NCBI GenBank assembly: GCA_030035585.1
Contig: CM057462.1
Coordinates: 62,530,734-62,594,733 of the forward strand
From: Dugong dugon
Taxonomy: Eukaryota > Chordata > Mammalia > Sirenia > Dugongidae
Direction: 5' to 3'
DNA: 64,000 bases
The notes beneath the pieces were generated by a model. It did not search any database. It saw nothing but the letters and a program-made list of their open reading frames with translations, and was not told the DNA's origin. Position numbers and translations under genes: made by a program. Position 1 is the first letter of the stretch. The number at the start of each line of letters is the position of its first letter. Shown here piece after piece: positions 1 to 10,744 of the stretch.

Positions 1-71
1 TAGGAAATGTTTGATTTTAGTTTAATCAATCGTAAAATAGGTAGTAATTCTTGCCTTACATCTCAGAAAGA

Positions 72-231
72 CAGACCAAACCAAGCCCGTTGCTATAGAT
101 TCCAACTCACAGCGACCCTATATGACAAAGTAGAAATGCCCCATAGGGTTTCCAAGGAGCAGCTGGTGGATTTGAACTGCCGACCTTTGATTAGCAGCCT
201 GAGCTCTTAACCACTGCACCACCAGGGCTCC
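72..231 (-). mobile_element. AfroSINE (short type)
   Basis: Minus-strand copy running from the A-rich tail (ACCAAACC) to the head (CACCAGGGCTCC), complete at about 160 bp. It is flanked by CAGAAAGA at 64-71 and 232-239, a target-site duplication. Confidence 0.88.
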
Positions 232-453
232 CAGAAAGAGAGTGGAAAACAAACAAGTTAATATTAGCCTAGCTTCTTATTTTGGGAGTCCTTCAAATTC
301 CATCTACTCCTGAAGTGATGTAGTTAAGCAGGCTGAAATGACAGGAAGACTAGTGGCTCTACGACTCACCAACTGTGTCAACTGCAACAAGACACTTCTC
401 TTCTGGCTCAGTCTCCTCATCTATAAAATTATGATCTCTAAGAGCCTTTCAAA

Positions 454-649
454 GGAGTCCCTGGATGGCACAAACGGTTAAGCGCTCAACCACTAGCAGA
501 AGGGTTGGCAGTTTGAACCCACCAGAGGCAACTCGAAAGATAGGCCTGAAAGGTCACAGCCTTGAAAACCCTATGGAGCAGTTTCACTCTGCACACACGG
601 GGTCGCCATGAGTCAGGATCGATTGGAGGGCAACTAACAACAACAACAA
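454..649 (+). mobile_element. AfroSINE (long type)
   Basis: Head GGAGTCCCTGGATGGCAC through GGGGTCGCCATGAGTCAG to a CAACAACAAC tail. The flanks GCCTTTCAA and GCCTTTTAA look like a slightly diverged duplication. Confidence 0.85.
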
Positions 650-1498
650 ACGCCTTTTAAGGTCTAACGTTCTAAGATTCCAGTCTATGAAAACTGAATA
701 ATTTGTTAACAACCAGGGAAAACATTCACCATGCACTGAAGTCATCAAAAACTTTACATCACATTTTAAAACAAAGTTTTATTAACTAAACCCAAATGGG
801 AGGGACTCCTCGAAAAGGCGATCTTGCTCATCCTCTAGGGGGAACCTCACCAAAACTGATACACATCCCCAAAAACACCTTTATTGAAATGATCATATTT
901 ATTTTGTAGTTTTTATGTACTTTACTAAATGGGATTATTCCAAGGGCCAAATCTATAATCCCTTTCTCATTTAAATGATCAAAACTAAGGTGACAGGTGA
1001 GGTGGTGTCGAGTATAAAAGGCCCGCTGCGTCGGCCCACACCACTTTTAAGGTGACCTTATCTAATTTATGTAGCAAATTCCCCCAGCCGGAAAGCTGGA
1101 ATAAGACCGAAATCTATTGGGCGGGGGGTACTCAGGTACACAGGAGGGCAAGTTTAACTGCCCTTTTCCCTTCTAACTCAGAACTTCCTAGTCTTTGGAT
1201 CTCATAACTCGAGAGGCCCCCAGGTTGCCAGGCCTGAGGGTTCAGTTTCCCCGCCTTTAGACCAGCTGCCTGGGCCTTGCCCTGCTAGGCGAAAAAGATG
1301 TCAGCCCCCTCACTGCCGCCGGGTGAAGAAACGCCTCCAAATGTTGCACTCCCTTCCTTTCTCATCACCAAAAGCCACTCAGCTCAAGATCCCTCCAAGC
1401 AACGCCACCAGGTTCCCCTTTTCCCCCTCGGTCCCCTCAGAGTCCTCCCTCCAGGCTTCCTTCAAGCTCTACCCTCGGCGAGCCCCTGCCGTCTGTAC

Positions 1499-1562
1499 CG
1501 GGGTTCGTGCTGGCCTTGGAGGGGTTGATGGTGCTCCGTCCTTTGTACTTGGGCTTCACCAT
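1499..1562 (-). CDS. GNL2: GNL2 first coding exon (nucleolar GTPase, partial)
   Basis: GNL2 (Nog2/NGP-1) is a circularly permuted nucleolar GTPase needed for maturation and export of the pre-60S ribosomal subunit. Only the first coding exon is in the window. The ATG is at 1562-1560 on the minus strand and is followed by 20 more codons reading VKPKYKGRSTINPSKASTNP, the basic amino terminus I recognise from vertebrate GNL2. The exon ends after one base of codon 22, followed by the donor GTACAG (1498-1493), so the intron is phase 1. The GTPase G-motifs and the rest of the protein lie left of the window; no exon 2 was found in 1-1498. An in-frame upstream ATG would add about 37 residues, but that stretch is promoter or 5'UTR, and the family start is the one given. 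Assignment rests on remembered family sequence and on synteny with RSPO1. Confidence 0.88.
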
Positions 1563-1880
1563 CTTGCCGGCGGAATCCGGGCCGGAGCCGGGTCTGAGCG
1601 CTAGGTCTGGCTTACGTCGGGTAAACGAGATCGAAACTTCCCAAACCTGGCCGAAGCGACCCGCGCGAACCACGCTGGACCACGTGTGCCCGGCTACGTC
1701 ACTTCCGCTCGCGCCATCTCTCTCTGCGTGACATCCTGCGAACGCCCAGTGCGTGCCGCCACACTCCTGGCTCCGCCCCCGTCCCAGCCGCTTCGACTGC
1801 GCCCTGTGAAGAGCCCCCGCCCCTCTCCCTCCGTAGCAACCGCCTAGTTACCCTGAACGCGCGGCCCTGAGGCCTAGTTG
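1560..1880 (-). promoter_or_regulatory. GNL2 CpG-rich, TATA-less promoter
   Basis: The block is GC- and CpG-rich and lies directly upstream of the GNL2 start codon. Within 40 bases are an E-box CACGTG (1681-1686), a CRE-like TACGTCAC (1695-1702), an ETS/GABPA-type site (CACTTCCGC, 1700-1708; minus strand GCGGAAGTG) and a YY1 core (CGCCATC, 1712-1718; minus strand GATGGCG). This combination is typical of housekeeping and ribosome-biogenesis promoters. No TATA box is present in the minus orientation. The exact transcription start is not determined. Confidence 0.65.
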
Positions 1881-2055
1881 GGTCCACCCCCAAACAAGGA
1901 AACTTCTCTCCCGGTCAATGGCAGAAGCTTAAGCTTAATTTTCTTCGAAATTTGTCTAATAAACCCTTCCAAAAGTGACGACCACACAGCAGCCAGCAAT
2001 CAGATCGTGTCACCCTTCTCCTTGAAACTCCCAATAGCTTATCATCACTCAGAAT

Positions 2056-2124
2056 TAAGAAAAGAAAGAAGGAAAGAGAGAGAGAGGAATGGAGGAAGGG
2101 TGGAAGAAAGGAAGGGAGGAAGGA
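2056..2124 (+). repeat. GGAA/GA-rich simple repeat
   Basis: Imperfect purine-only tract of AAGAAAG, GGAAGG and GAGAGA words. Confidence 0.75.
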
Positions 2125-2222
2125 ATGTGTACACTCTTTGCCGTCCCTACAGGATTCTGCATGATCCAGCCTTCCCTATTTATATGATCTCGTTTGTACC
2201 TCTTTGTCTCTGGTTATTCTGA

Positions 2223-2815
2223 CATTTACACTTGATGTTCCTTCTGTCTGAATCACTGTTTCCCTGAATCTTTGCATAGCCGGTTGCTTCTGGTCATTCA
2301 CTTCTCAGGTTAAATATCACCTACTGGTAGAGTTGCCAAATTTAGCAAATAAAAATATAAAGCACCCAGTTAAATTTGAATTTTAGATAAACAGCAAATA
2401 ATTTTTGTAGTATGAGTATGTCCTAAATATTGCAACGGGACATACTTATGCTAAAAAAAAATATTGTTCATCTGAAATTCACATTTAAGTGGGCATCCTG
2501 TATTTTATCTAGCAACCCTTCCTACTAGGAAAAGTCTTTCCTGTCTAATCTGTTTAGTTAGTCACCCTCCCCCCCAACGCCCCCCCTCCTGCAGTTATTA
2601 CTTTTACATTGTTCTGTTTTATTTACTTCATGGCATTGATCACTAGCTGAGTTTATTTACAAGTTTGTAGGCTGCTTCTCCCAAACTAGAACGTATGCTC
2701 TTTGAGAGCAGGATCTTGTAAGCTGGTTCACCAAGCTGTGTCCTCAAGTCTTAGAACAGCACCTGAAACTTAGTAAGAATTCAATAAATAATTGATGAAT
2801 GAAGGAATGAATAGA
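2223..2815 (-). mobile_element. L2-like LINE fragment
   Basis: Diverged 3' L2-like sequence, with phrases such as TTTGAGAGCAGGATCTTG, and an end rich in TTCAATAAATAATTGATGAATGAA. It is interrupted at 2324-2519 by the palindromic element. Family naming is from memory of L2 3' ends. Confidence 0.5.
2324..2519. mobile_element. Palindromic MITE-like DNA transposon fossil
   Basis: The two halves are inverted complements. AAATTTGAATTTTAGATAAA on the left pairs with TTCATCTGAAATTCACATTT on the right, and AGTATGTCC near the centre pairs with GGACATACT. The outer ends GTTGCCAAATTTAGC and ATCTAGCAAC are also inverted. It splits an L2-like repeat. Confidence 0.6.
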
Positions 2816-4261
2816 TGGAAATGCCTCTTGCCCCAAGGGGGAGGGGGCAGTAATACCAGTGGTCTGTTTCTACTAGCCAAAGTAAAGTCTCTAGATATCA
2901 ATGTTTCAACCAAGAATCCCTGCCTTCTTTTTTGGTACCTCAGGTTGTCAGGAAATAGCCAACACTGTGCCCTGAGGATAGGCCAAAGAAGAGATGGTTA
3001 GGCAGGAGGAGGAGTGGGTTCAGGCCTGTGGTGTAACTCATTCTTTAAAAATAAACATGAGGTACTCTAATTGAGGGAGGGATGATTGAGTCTTTATTTC
3101 TCTAAGTCTGAAACAAACAAACCCAAAATCATTCTTTATAGAACAAAAACAGGCCATATCCTAGACATGAGCTGGAAATGCCTTCTTCGCCTTGAGCCTC
3201 ACTTGTATTGCCCGAAGGGCGAGTATCACGGGATTAAGCACAACTTTGCTAGGAAGCCCCTGACCCTGACATGGTGTCCTAGGGAATCTTCAAGAATGGG
3301 TTGGAAACAACTTCATGCTCCGTGAAGATCCCAAGATACCCCCTTCAGCCTCACAGTGTCACTTTGGTCCCCGAAAATGAAGGTACAATAACCCACTCCC
3401 AAAGAGAAGAATAGGTTAATGTATTTCTGATGCCTCAACTTGGTGCAAACCAGAATAAACACAAATGGTAAAAATCAGTCCATGAGCTCATTCAGGCTTT
3501 GATCAGAGACATAATTTCATTATGAAATTTTGAATCAGGCTGTTGTGAAGTCTTGCCAAGGAGTTTCATTCTCCCAGATGATATGGTGGGTTGTTTCTCT
3601 CCTGTTCTCATACTCTGCTTGCATTTATCATACAAACTTCCCATCTATTTTTTATAATCTGAGCCATCAATTCTTTTACAGAAGTATTTGACGATCCCGG
3701 CAACCAACCTCAGTTCTACTAGCAGATAATAAGCCTGGTCAAGGTAGGTAAAGTTAAAGTTATTGGTTTGGTTTGCCTGCCCTGCTTACCTCAGTTGTCA
3801 TACGGTAACTATTTTCACTTTCCTTCCTGATGTCATGGTGACCAAAGGAGGCAAGACACCTCTCCAAGCCTAATGCCTCAGCTTTAAAACAGACGTAATA
3901 ATCTGACTACCCTGAAAGACTGCAGTGGTGCTCACATAAATTATGGTATATAAAAGCACTGCAGACATGGTATGCACCATGCAGATGGGATTTATTCTCT
4001 TTCCCTTCAGACCCACGGTTAGCTCCTCATTCCCTGGAATCTTGCTTCTAGTAACCACAGGTTTGCGTGAATTCAAAGACCCCCTGGACAAGCTGGAAAG
4101 GCCACCTTTTCTGAGACAACCTTGAGCCATGTTTATATAGGAAAGAATTGACCGGTGCTTTCACGGGAAGCCGAGAATTTTGACGTCACTTCCTTCTTCA
4201 TTCTGTAAAAACGTTGTCATTGGGGTCTAACGGGCAAGCAGCAGCAGCTTCAAAAGTAGTA

Positions 4262-4430
4262 TTTTCCAAACTGTGTTCTGAGGACCACCACCAGCATCAG
4301 ATTCACCTGGGAGCTTGAAAAAATGCATACTCCTGGGCTGTGCCCCTGAGCTACTGAAATCAGACCCTCTGGGAGTGAGGCTCAGAGAAGCTACATTTTA
4401 ACGAGCTCCTCCAAGTGATTCTTATACACA
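4262..4430. mobile_element. MER5A-like hAT fossil
   Basis: It includes CAGATTCACCTGGGAGCTTG, then a GGGC..GTGCCCCTGAGCTACTGAAATCAG segment and a terminal CCAAGTGATTCTTAT, in the order known for MER5A. No coding capacity. Confidence 0.6.
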
Positions 4431-5031
4431 CAAACGTGAGAGATTTTCTGAAAAGCAAAATCTTTTCCAAAAGTCGTCCTGAAGCTGGCTGACCAGCAGG
4501 CCAGAAGGCAGCCCTAGAAGATCCAGCTGCTTTCCCACCTATCTTAAATCCTCCTGTTTTTCTCAGCAGAGCCGGGGTGAGGAAGGCCGCGAAGGTATCT
4601 AATGCACTCTGAAAATATATGTCTTGGCTCTGCCCCAAATGGCTTGATATTTATGCTGCAGCCGGGGGGTAGTTATCCTTTGCCGACACTCCATTGTAAG
4701 GCCATTAGCTCTTAATTAGTGCCAGCTTGTTGGTTTATATTTCTCAGTTGAACTGAGAGGAGAGACTCCTCTGTTCATTCCCCTTGTGTCTCTCTGGCAA
4801 GTCCATGATGAATTGACCTCTGCCTGCTGGGGCCAAGCTGGGCCCCTGAAGTGGCTGCTCAATGTGAAACCATTTCTAGTCCCCAAGCAGGAGGCTCTGG
4901 GACCCTGGAAGAACAGAGAAGGATTCAGAACAGGTTTTTAGGATTGTTGTTTTGTTTTGTTTGTAGAAGACAAAAAAGAAATTCCTTGGTTATAAAACCT
5001 TAGCAGTTTACAAAAAAAATATAAGAAAAAT

Positions 5032-5510
5032 GCTGTTGTTGCTGTTGTTACTTGCTATCAAGTTGGCTCCGACTCAAGGTGACCCTGTGTACAATAGAAT
5101 GAAACAATGCCCAATTCTGTGCCATCTCCATGATCACCGGTATGTTTGAGCCCATTGTTGTAGCTATTGTGTCAATCCGTCTCATTGAGGGTTTCCTTCA
5201 TTTTCACTGACCCTCTACTTTACTAGCCATGCTGTCCTCGTCTAGCCATTGATCTTTCCTGATGACGTGTCCAAAGTAAGCGAGCCAAAGTCTCACCATC
5301 CTCACTTCTAAGGAGCATTCTTGTTGTATTTCTTCTAAGACTGATTTGTTTGTTCTTCTGGAAGTCCATGGTATATTCTACATTCTTCACCAACACCACC
5401 ATTTGAATTCATCAATTTTTCTTCTGTCTTCCTTTCTCACTGTCAGCTTTCACATGCATAAGAGGCAATCGGGAAGACCATGGCTTGGGTCAGGTGCACC
5501 TAAGTCATCA
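5032..5510 (-). mobile_element. RTE-class LINE 3' fragment
   Basis: Reading on the minus strand, it matches the 3' region of the RTE copy at 52.4-54.4 kb: the complement of GTCCAAAGTAAGCGAGCC, CTTCTAAGGAGCATTC, and the tail complement TTGCTATCAAGTTGGC. It is 5'-truncated and non-coding. Confidence 0.75.
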
Positions 5511-5710
5511 TAGTGACATCTTTGCTTTTTAAAACTTTAAAGAGGTCTTTTGCAACAGATTTACCCAAATGCAATAAATCATTTGACTTCTTGACTACTG
5601 CTTTCATGGACATAAGAAAAATAAGGTTTTATTAAATGGGAGCTTCATGGGCCAAATTGCCCTCAATCTTGAGTCTAGGATGCCTGTGTTTTTCCAGGTC
5701 ACTGGGAAGA

Positions 5711-5870
5711 TTTTGGCACAGTGGTTAAGAGCTTGGCTGCTAATCAAAAGGTTGGCCGTTCAAATCCACCAGCTGCTCCTTGGAAACCCTGTGGGGCAGT
5801 TCTACTCTGTCCTATAGGGTCAGTATGAGTCAGAATTGACTTGATGGCAGTGGGTTTGGTTTTGGGTTTT
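5711..5870 (+). mobile_element. AfroSINE (short type)
   Basis: Head slightly truncated (TTTGGCACAGTGGTTAAG), body with TTGGAAACCCTGTGGGGCAG, tail GGCAGTGGGTTTGG. Confidence 0.85.
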
Positions 5871-6489
5871 GGGGAAGCATTGGGGCAAATATATAGCAAG
5901 CTGGTGAGCTGGCTGGCTATGAAAAGTGGCTGAGAAGTTCACCCCTGGGAACCCCAAGAAACTTCTCTCCATGGATGATGTACCTGGTCACCACTTCTAA
6001 GTGGGAAAAATATAGTCTGTATTAGTCTTGGCATTCATCTCATTGCTGGGAAAGAAGCTCTTGAAAGAGATTTCTAGATTAAGCTTTGGAAAAATAACCA
6101 GCAGCATTTTGCTCCTTCCTATCACCAAATCCCTCAGCATATTCTGCTGAAGAAAATCTGAGAAGCAATTTTATAAGATGCTGTTAATGGCCTCTAATTT
6201 TCAGCCTGGCTTAGGTAACTCAAGATTGTTGGCTGCAACCTGAGAAATAGATCCAGAACACACACTGATGTGGGAAGTTAAAGTATAATTCCAAATTGTA
6301 GATAATTGTTTAAGCTCCAAGAACCTGGAGGGCCCATATTAAGTCATCTCCCCAGGATCAGTGTGTTTCCTATTATAGTTGATACCTATCCGTCCAATGA
6401 CCCTTTTGATTTTTAAGCTGTTAGACTAAATCTTTGTGTAATCCTTTACCCCCCTCATCCCTGCCCTCCTCTCCTCTTTTCCTGATGAA

Positions 6490-7600
6490 AACACTTTAAA
6501 AAAATTTTTTTTTATTGTACTTTAGATGAAGGTTCACAGAACAAATAGTTTCTCATTAAATAGTTAGTACACATATTATTTTATGACACTGGTTAACAAC
6601 CTCACGACACGTCAACCCTCTCCCTTCTTGACCTTTTTTTTTTTTTTTTGGTGAAAATATACATAGCCAAAGATACACCATCCATTTCAAAAATTTCTAC
6701 ATGCACAGTTCAGTGACGTCGATTACATTCTTCCAGTTGTACTGCTATTCTCATTTTAGATGAAGGTTTACAGAACAAAATAGTTTCCCATTAAACAGTA
6801 CACATATTGCCCTATGACAATGGTTAACAACCCCACTACATGTTAACACTGTCCTTATTAAACCTTGGGTTCCCTATCACTAGCTTTCCTGTCCCCTTCT
6901 GCCTTCTAGTCCTTGTCCCTGGACTGCTGTGCCTCATTAGTCCCGTTTTGTTACATGGGGCTGTCCAATCCCTGGCTGAATGGTGAACCTCAGAAGTGAC
7001 TTCAGCACCAAGCTAGAAGGGGTCTGGGGGCCATACTCTCGGGGTTTCTCCAGTCTCTTACAGACCGGTAAATCTGGTCTTTTTTTGTGTGTTAAAATTT
7101 TGTCCTACATCCTTCTCCAGCTCTGTACAGGACCCTCTGTTGTGATCGTGGTCAGAGCGGTGAGTGGTGGTAGCCGGGCACCATCTAGCTGTACTGGACT
7201 CAGTCTGGTGGAGGCCTTGGTAGCTGTAGTCCATTAGTCCTTTGGACTAATCTTTTCCTTGTGTCTTATTTTCTTCATTCTCCCTTGCTCCCGAAGGGGT
7301 AAGACCAGTGGAGTATCTTAGATGGCTGCTCACAGGCTTTTAAGACCCCAGACGCTACTCACCAAGTAGAATGTAGAACATTGTCTTTATAGACTGTGTT
7401 ATGCCAGTTAAGCTAGATGTTCCCCAAGACCATGGTCCCCACAGCCCTCCACCCATCAACTCAGTCCCTCAGGGAGTTTGGATGTGTCTATGGTGCTTCC
7501 ATGACTTTTCCTTGTACAAGCTGTGCTGGTTTATTTGCCATTGTTTTTGAGAGTGAACATTACCAATGTGGAGATACTTCAATCTTTTTTCTGCCTCAGG
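6490..7600 (-). mobile_element. Cluster of L1 3'UTR ends
   Basis: On the minus strand this is L1 3'UTR sequence of the type seen at 14180-14940. The poly(A) appears as T-runs on the plus strand at about 6497-6515 and 6633-6650. The phrase TAGATGAAGGTT-ACAGAACAAA starts twice, near 6523 and 6757, so at least two L1 3' termini are stacked. A third 3' end lies at 7748-8646. No ORF2 is left. Confidence 0.7.
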
Positions 7601-7650
7601 GATTCAAATAAGGGAGTCCAGAGTGAATCCAAGCTACATATCTGAGTATA

Positions 7651-8772
7651 AACCAACCAGTTACTGTAGAGTTGATTCCAACTCATGGCAGCACCATATG
7701 TATCAGAGTAGAACTGTGCTCCATAGGGTTTTTGATGGCTAATTCTTTAAAAAAAATTTTAAATGGTACTTTAGTTGTTTTACAGAACAAATAGTTTCTC
7801 ATTAAACAGTTAGTACACATGTTGTTTTATGACATTGTTTAACAACCCCACGACATGTCAGCACTCTCCCTTCTCGAACTTGGGTTCGCTATTCTCAGCT
7901 TTCCGGTCCCATCCTGCCTTCTAGTCCTTCTCCCTGGGCTGCTGTGCCCCATTAGTCTCATTTTATTTTATGGGCCTGTCTAATCTTTGGCTGAAGATTG
8001 AACCTCGGGAGTGACTTCATTACTGAGCTAAAAAGGTGTTCAGGGGCCATACTCTCAGGATTTCTCCAGTCTCTGTTGGGCCAGTAAGTCTGGTCTTTTT
8101 TTGTGAGAACTGTGTTCTACATTTTTCTCCAGTTCTGTCCAGGACCCTCTGTTGTGATCCATGTCAGAGCAGTCAGTGGTGGTAGCCGGGCACCATCTAG
8201 TTGTACTGGACTCAGTTTGGTGGAGGCCGTGGTAGTTGTGGTCCATTAGTCCTTTGGACTAATCTTTTCCTTGTATCTTGTTTTCTTCATTCGCCCTTGC
8301 TCCCAAAGGGGTGAGACCAGTGGAGTATCTTAGATGGCTGCTCACAGGCTTTTAAGACCCCACATGCTACTCACCAAGGTAGAATGTAGAACATTTTCTT
8401 TATAAACTATATTAAGCCAATTGAGCTAGATGTTCCCCGAGACCGTGGTCCCCACAGCCCTCAGCCCGGCAGTTTGGTCCCTCAGGGAGTTTGGATGTGT
8501 CTATAGTTCCCATCTCCTTGCCTTGTATAAATTGTGCTGGCTTCCCCAGTATTGTGTACCGTCTTACCCTTCATCGAAGTTACCACTTATCTATTGTCTA
8601 TTTAGTGTTTCCCCCCACCCCCACCCCTCCCCTCCCTCATAACATTGATAGCTAAATTTTTTCAGAAGTAGGTCACTAGGCCTTTCTTCTGAGGCATCTC
8701 TGGGTGGACTCGAACCTCCAAACTTTCAGCTAGCAGCCAAGTGCAGAAACCATTTGCACCACCCAGGGACTC
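7651..8772 (-). mobile_element. AfroSINE split by an L1 3' fragment
   Basis: The tail half of a minus-strand SINE is at 7651-7747 and its head half at 8647-8772. The outer flanks ATCTGAGTATA (7641-7651) and ATCTGAGTGTA (8773-8783) are its own target-site duplication. Confidence 0.85.
7748..8646 (-). mobile_element. L1 3'UTR fragment inside AfroSINE
   Basis: About 0.9 kb of minus-strand L1 3'UTR, closely related to 6757-7530, with an A/T-rich poly(A) end at 7748. It is flanked by GATGGCTAATTCTT (7734-7747) and GATAGCTAAATTTT (8647-8660), the insertion duplication within the SINE. Confidence 0.8.
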
Positions 8773-8783
8773 ATCTGAGTGTA

Positions 8784-9400
8784 GCTGATGCTTTAGTGGG
8801 TCAGCAGGGGGCTCTCCGCAGAGGTTTAAATTTCATGGGCAGGGGGCAGAGAAGAGCCTGTGTTGAAGGTGAAGGGGGTCTGGAGGGAGCCACATTGGTC
8901 TGTCAGGCCCCAAGCCAAGTTCTGGGATTTTTCTCTGAAGCCAAAGGAGAAAGGAGTTTCAGACAGAAGTCCAAAGAGCCCCTTTGTCCTGTGTCTTTGT
9001 AAGACCAACTTGGTGACCTTGTGTAAAGCATAAATACAAAGCAGAGAAGAGGGACTCCATGCTTTGTACAACATGGTTCTGGTGCATTGGGGTCTTCAGG
9101 GGCTGCACCTGGGGTGGGCAGCTTCAGGAGCATCCCGAGGCAGCCCCTGTGCCACACAGTGTTGGCACACTCTTTGAGGACATTAGCAGCTGTGGTGTAG
9201 TGGGCAGAGGACACAGATGAGCAGGCTAGAGTGCAGAGGTAGGGCCTGGTGGAGGCCTGTGAGGACTGTGTTGCATTTTTTGTGAACGTATGTGATTTAT
9301 CCTCTGGGAACCCCCACGTCCCCCCAGTAAATGAGTGAGATTCTGTACAGGCTGGATATCATGGTACAAAGGTGGGGAAACGGATGTACAAAATGTGAGT
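8784..9400. other. Unique intergenic DNA
   Basis: No gene and no clear repeat was recognised. Overlapping open frames on both strands are not supported by any domain or codon pattern. Confidence 0.5.
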
Positions 9401-9424
9401 TTTCACACAGCCAGTCAGTGGTGG

Positions 9425-9837
9425 AGACAAACTACTTGGGTTCAAATCCTAGCTTCACCATTTATTAGCTGTGTGCCTTGGTCTCATCCCTTAACTTCTT
9501 TGTGGCCAGTGTCCTCATCTGTAAAACAGGCATAGTAAGCCCTATACTGCAACAGTTAAGCTTTCAGCTGCTAACCGAAAGGTTGGCGGTCCAAACCCAC
9601 CCAGCGCACTGTGGGAGAAAAGACCTGGTGATATGCTCCAGTAAAGATTAGCCTAGGGAATCCTATGGGGCAGTTCTATTCTATCACATGGAGTTACTAT
9701 GAGTCAAAAATCGACTCGACGGCACCTAACAACAACCACTGCCACCACACAGGGCTTTGTTAAGGATTAAATAAGGTAATGCAAGTGAAGAGCTTAAACA
9801 ATGTAAGCACTGTATAAACGTTTGCCATTATTATTAT
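9425..9837 (+). mobile_element. MIR element split by AfroSINE
   Basis: The left part reads TTCAAATCCTAGCTTCACC, then CTCATCTGTAAAACAGG. The right part (from about 9739) reads TTGTTAAGGATTAAATAAGG and continues to TATTATT. These are the known halves of a MIR, separated by the SINE at 9543-9737. Confidence 0.65.
9543..9737 (+). mobile_element. AfroSINE (long type)
   Basis: Contains CTGCTAACCGAAAGGTTGGC, CAGTAAAGATTAGCCTAGG and ATCGACTCGACGGCACCTAA, ending CAACAAC. Inserted in a MIR. Confidence 0.87.
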
Positions 9838-10112
9838 GTCTCTAACTGCACCCACAGACTTGTGAGACTTAGGAGAGGACAGGCAAGGCAATAATGAATC
9901 CAACAATCCCTGCTCTCAAGAGCTCACAGTTTAACCACAAAAGAAACTAACAAGCCTACACATCAAAATAAAAAACAAGAAAAACAAGAACTCAGCAAAT
10001 ACAAAGTGAACAACAGTGAGAAGAAAAGAAAATATATAAAGAGAAATGACTCAGCACAGAAAATTAAGTGGAACAAAGTAACTGTCAACAACACACAAAA
10101 AAAGACATCAAA

Positions 10113-10744
10113 ATGATAGCACTAAACTCATACCTATCAATAATTATGCTGAATGTAAATGGACTAAATGCACCCATAAAGAGACAGAGAGTGGCACAAT
10201 GGATAAAAAAACACCATCTGTCTATATGCTGCCTGTAAGAGACACACCTTAGACTTAAAGACAGAAACAAACTAAAACTCAAAGGATGGAAAAAATGTAT
10301 CAAGCAAACAACAATCAAAAAAGAGCAGGAGTGGCAATATTAATCTCTGACAAAATAGACTTTGAAGTAAAATCCACCACAAAGGATAAGGAAGGACACT
10401 ATATAAGAATTAAAGGGTCAATACACCAGGAGGACATAACCATAATAGATATTTATGCATCCAATGATAGGGCTTCAAAATACATAAAACAAAGTCTAAC
10501 AGCATTGAAAAGTGAGATAGACAGCTCCACAATAATAGTAGGAGACTTCAACACACCAGTTTCGGTGAAGGACAGAACATCCAGAAAGAAGCTCAATAAA
10601 GACACAGAAGATCTAAAGGCCACAATCAACCAATTTGATCTCATAGAGATATACCAAACACTCCACCCAGTAGCAGCCAAGTGTACTTTCTTTCCCAACG
10701 CACATGGAACATTCTCCAGAATAGACCACATATTTAGGCCATAA
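10113..10744 (+). pseudogene. L1 ORF2 endonuclease region (broken)
   Basis: ORF2 of L1 encodes an endonuclease and a reverse transcriptase. The frame opens at ATG 10113 with an amino terminus containing MLNVNGLNAP, a conserved start of the apurinic-type endonuclease. A TAA at 10236-10238 breaks it before ETHL. The frame has shifted by 10286, where a 152-codon stretch continues. That stretch keeps the catalytic-region motifs VGDFNTP and SRIDHI before a stop at 10742. So the fold is recognisable but the gene is inactive. Confidence 0.85.

Larger units (their letters stand above)
1..1498 (-). other. GNL2 intron 1, 5' part
   Basis: This is intronic sequence downstream of the GNL2 first coding exon on the minus strand. 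It holds two AfroSINEs (72-231 and 454-649) and a unique AT-rich middle (about 650-980). A GC-richer stretch at 1010-1300 contains an unexplained plus-strand TATA-like motif. I found no second GNL2 exon here. Confidence 0.7.
1900..5030. other. GNL2-RSPO1 intergenic region, left part
   Basis: No gene was recognised. The region contains a GGAA-rich tract (2056-2124), an L2-like repeat (about 2223-2815) split by a palindromic MITE, and a MER5A-like fossil (4262-4430). The rest, mainly 2830-4260 and 4430-5030, is unique-looking AT-balanced DNA with only short meaningless frames. Confidence 0.6.

Noticed and set aside
72-231. tRNA gene signals (A/B-box-like sequence) in SINE heads
   Set aside because: The head GAGCCCTGGTGGCGCAGTGG and GTTCGAATCC are tRNA-derived but belong to AfroSINEs with tails and duplications. 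No cloverleaf tRNA gene was found.
1437-1673. In-frame upstream ATG extending GNL2 by about 37 residues
   Set aside because: The added sequence is not part of the GNL2 family amino terminus and lies in the promoter/5'UTR. The start at 1562 matches the family.
1878-2222. 114-codon plus-strand frame divergent from GNL2
   Set aside because: It runs through a GGAA-rich simple repeat and into L2-like sequence, with no recognisable domain.
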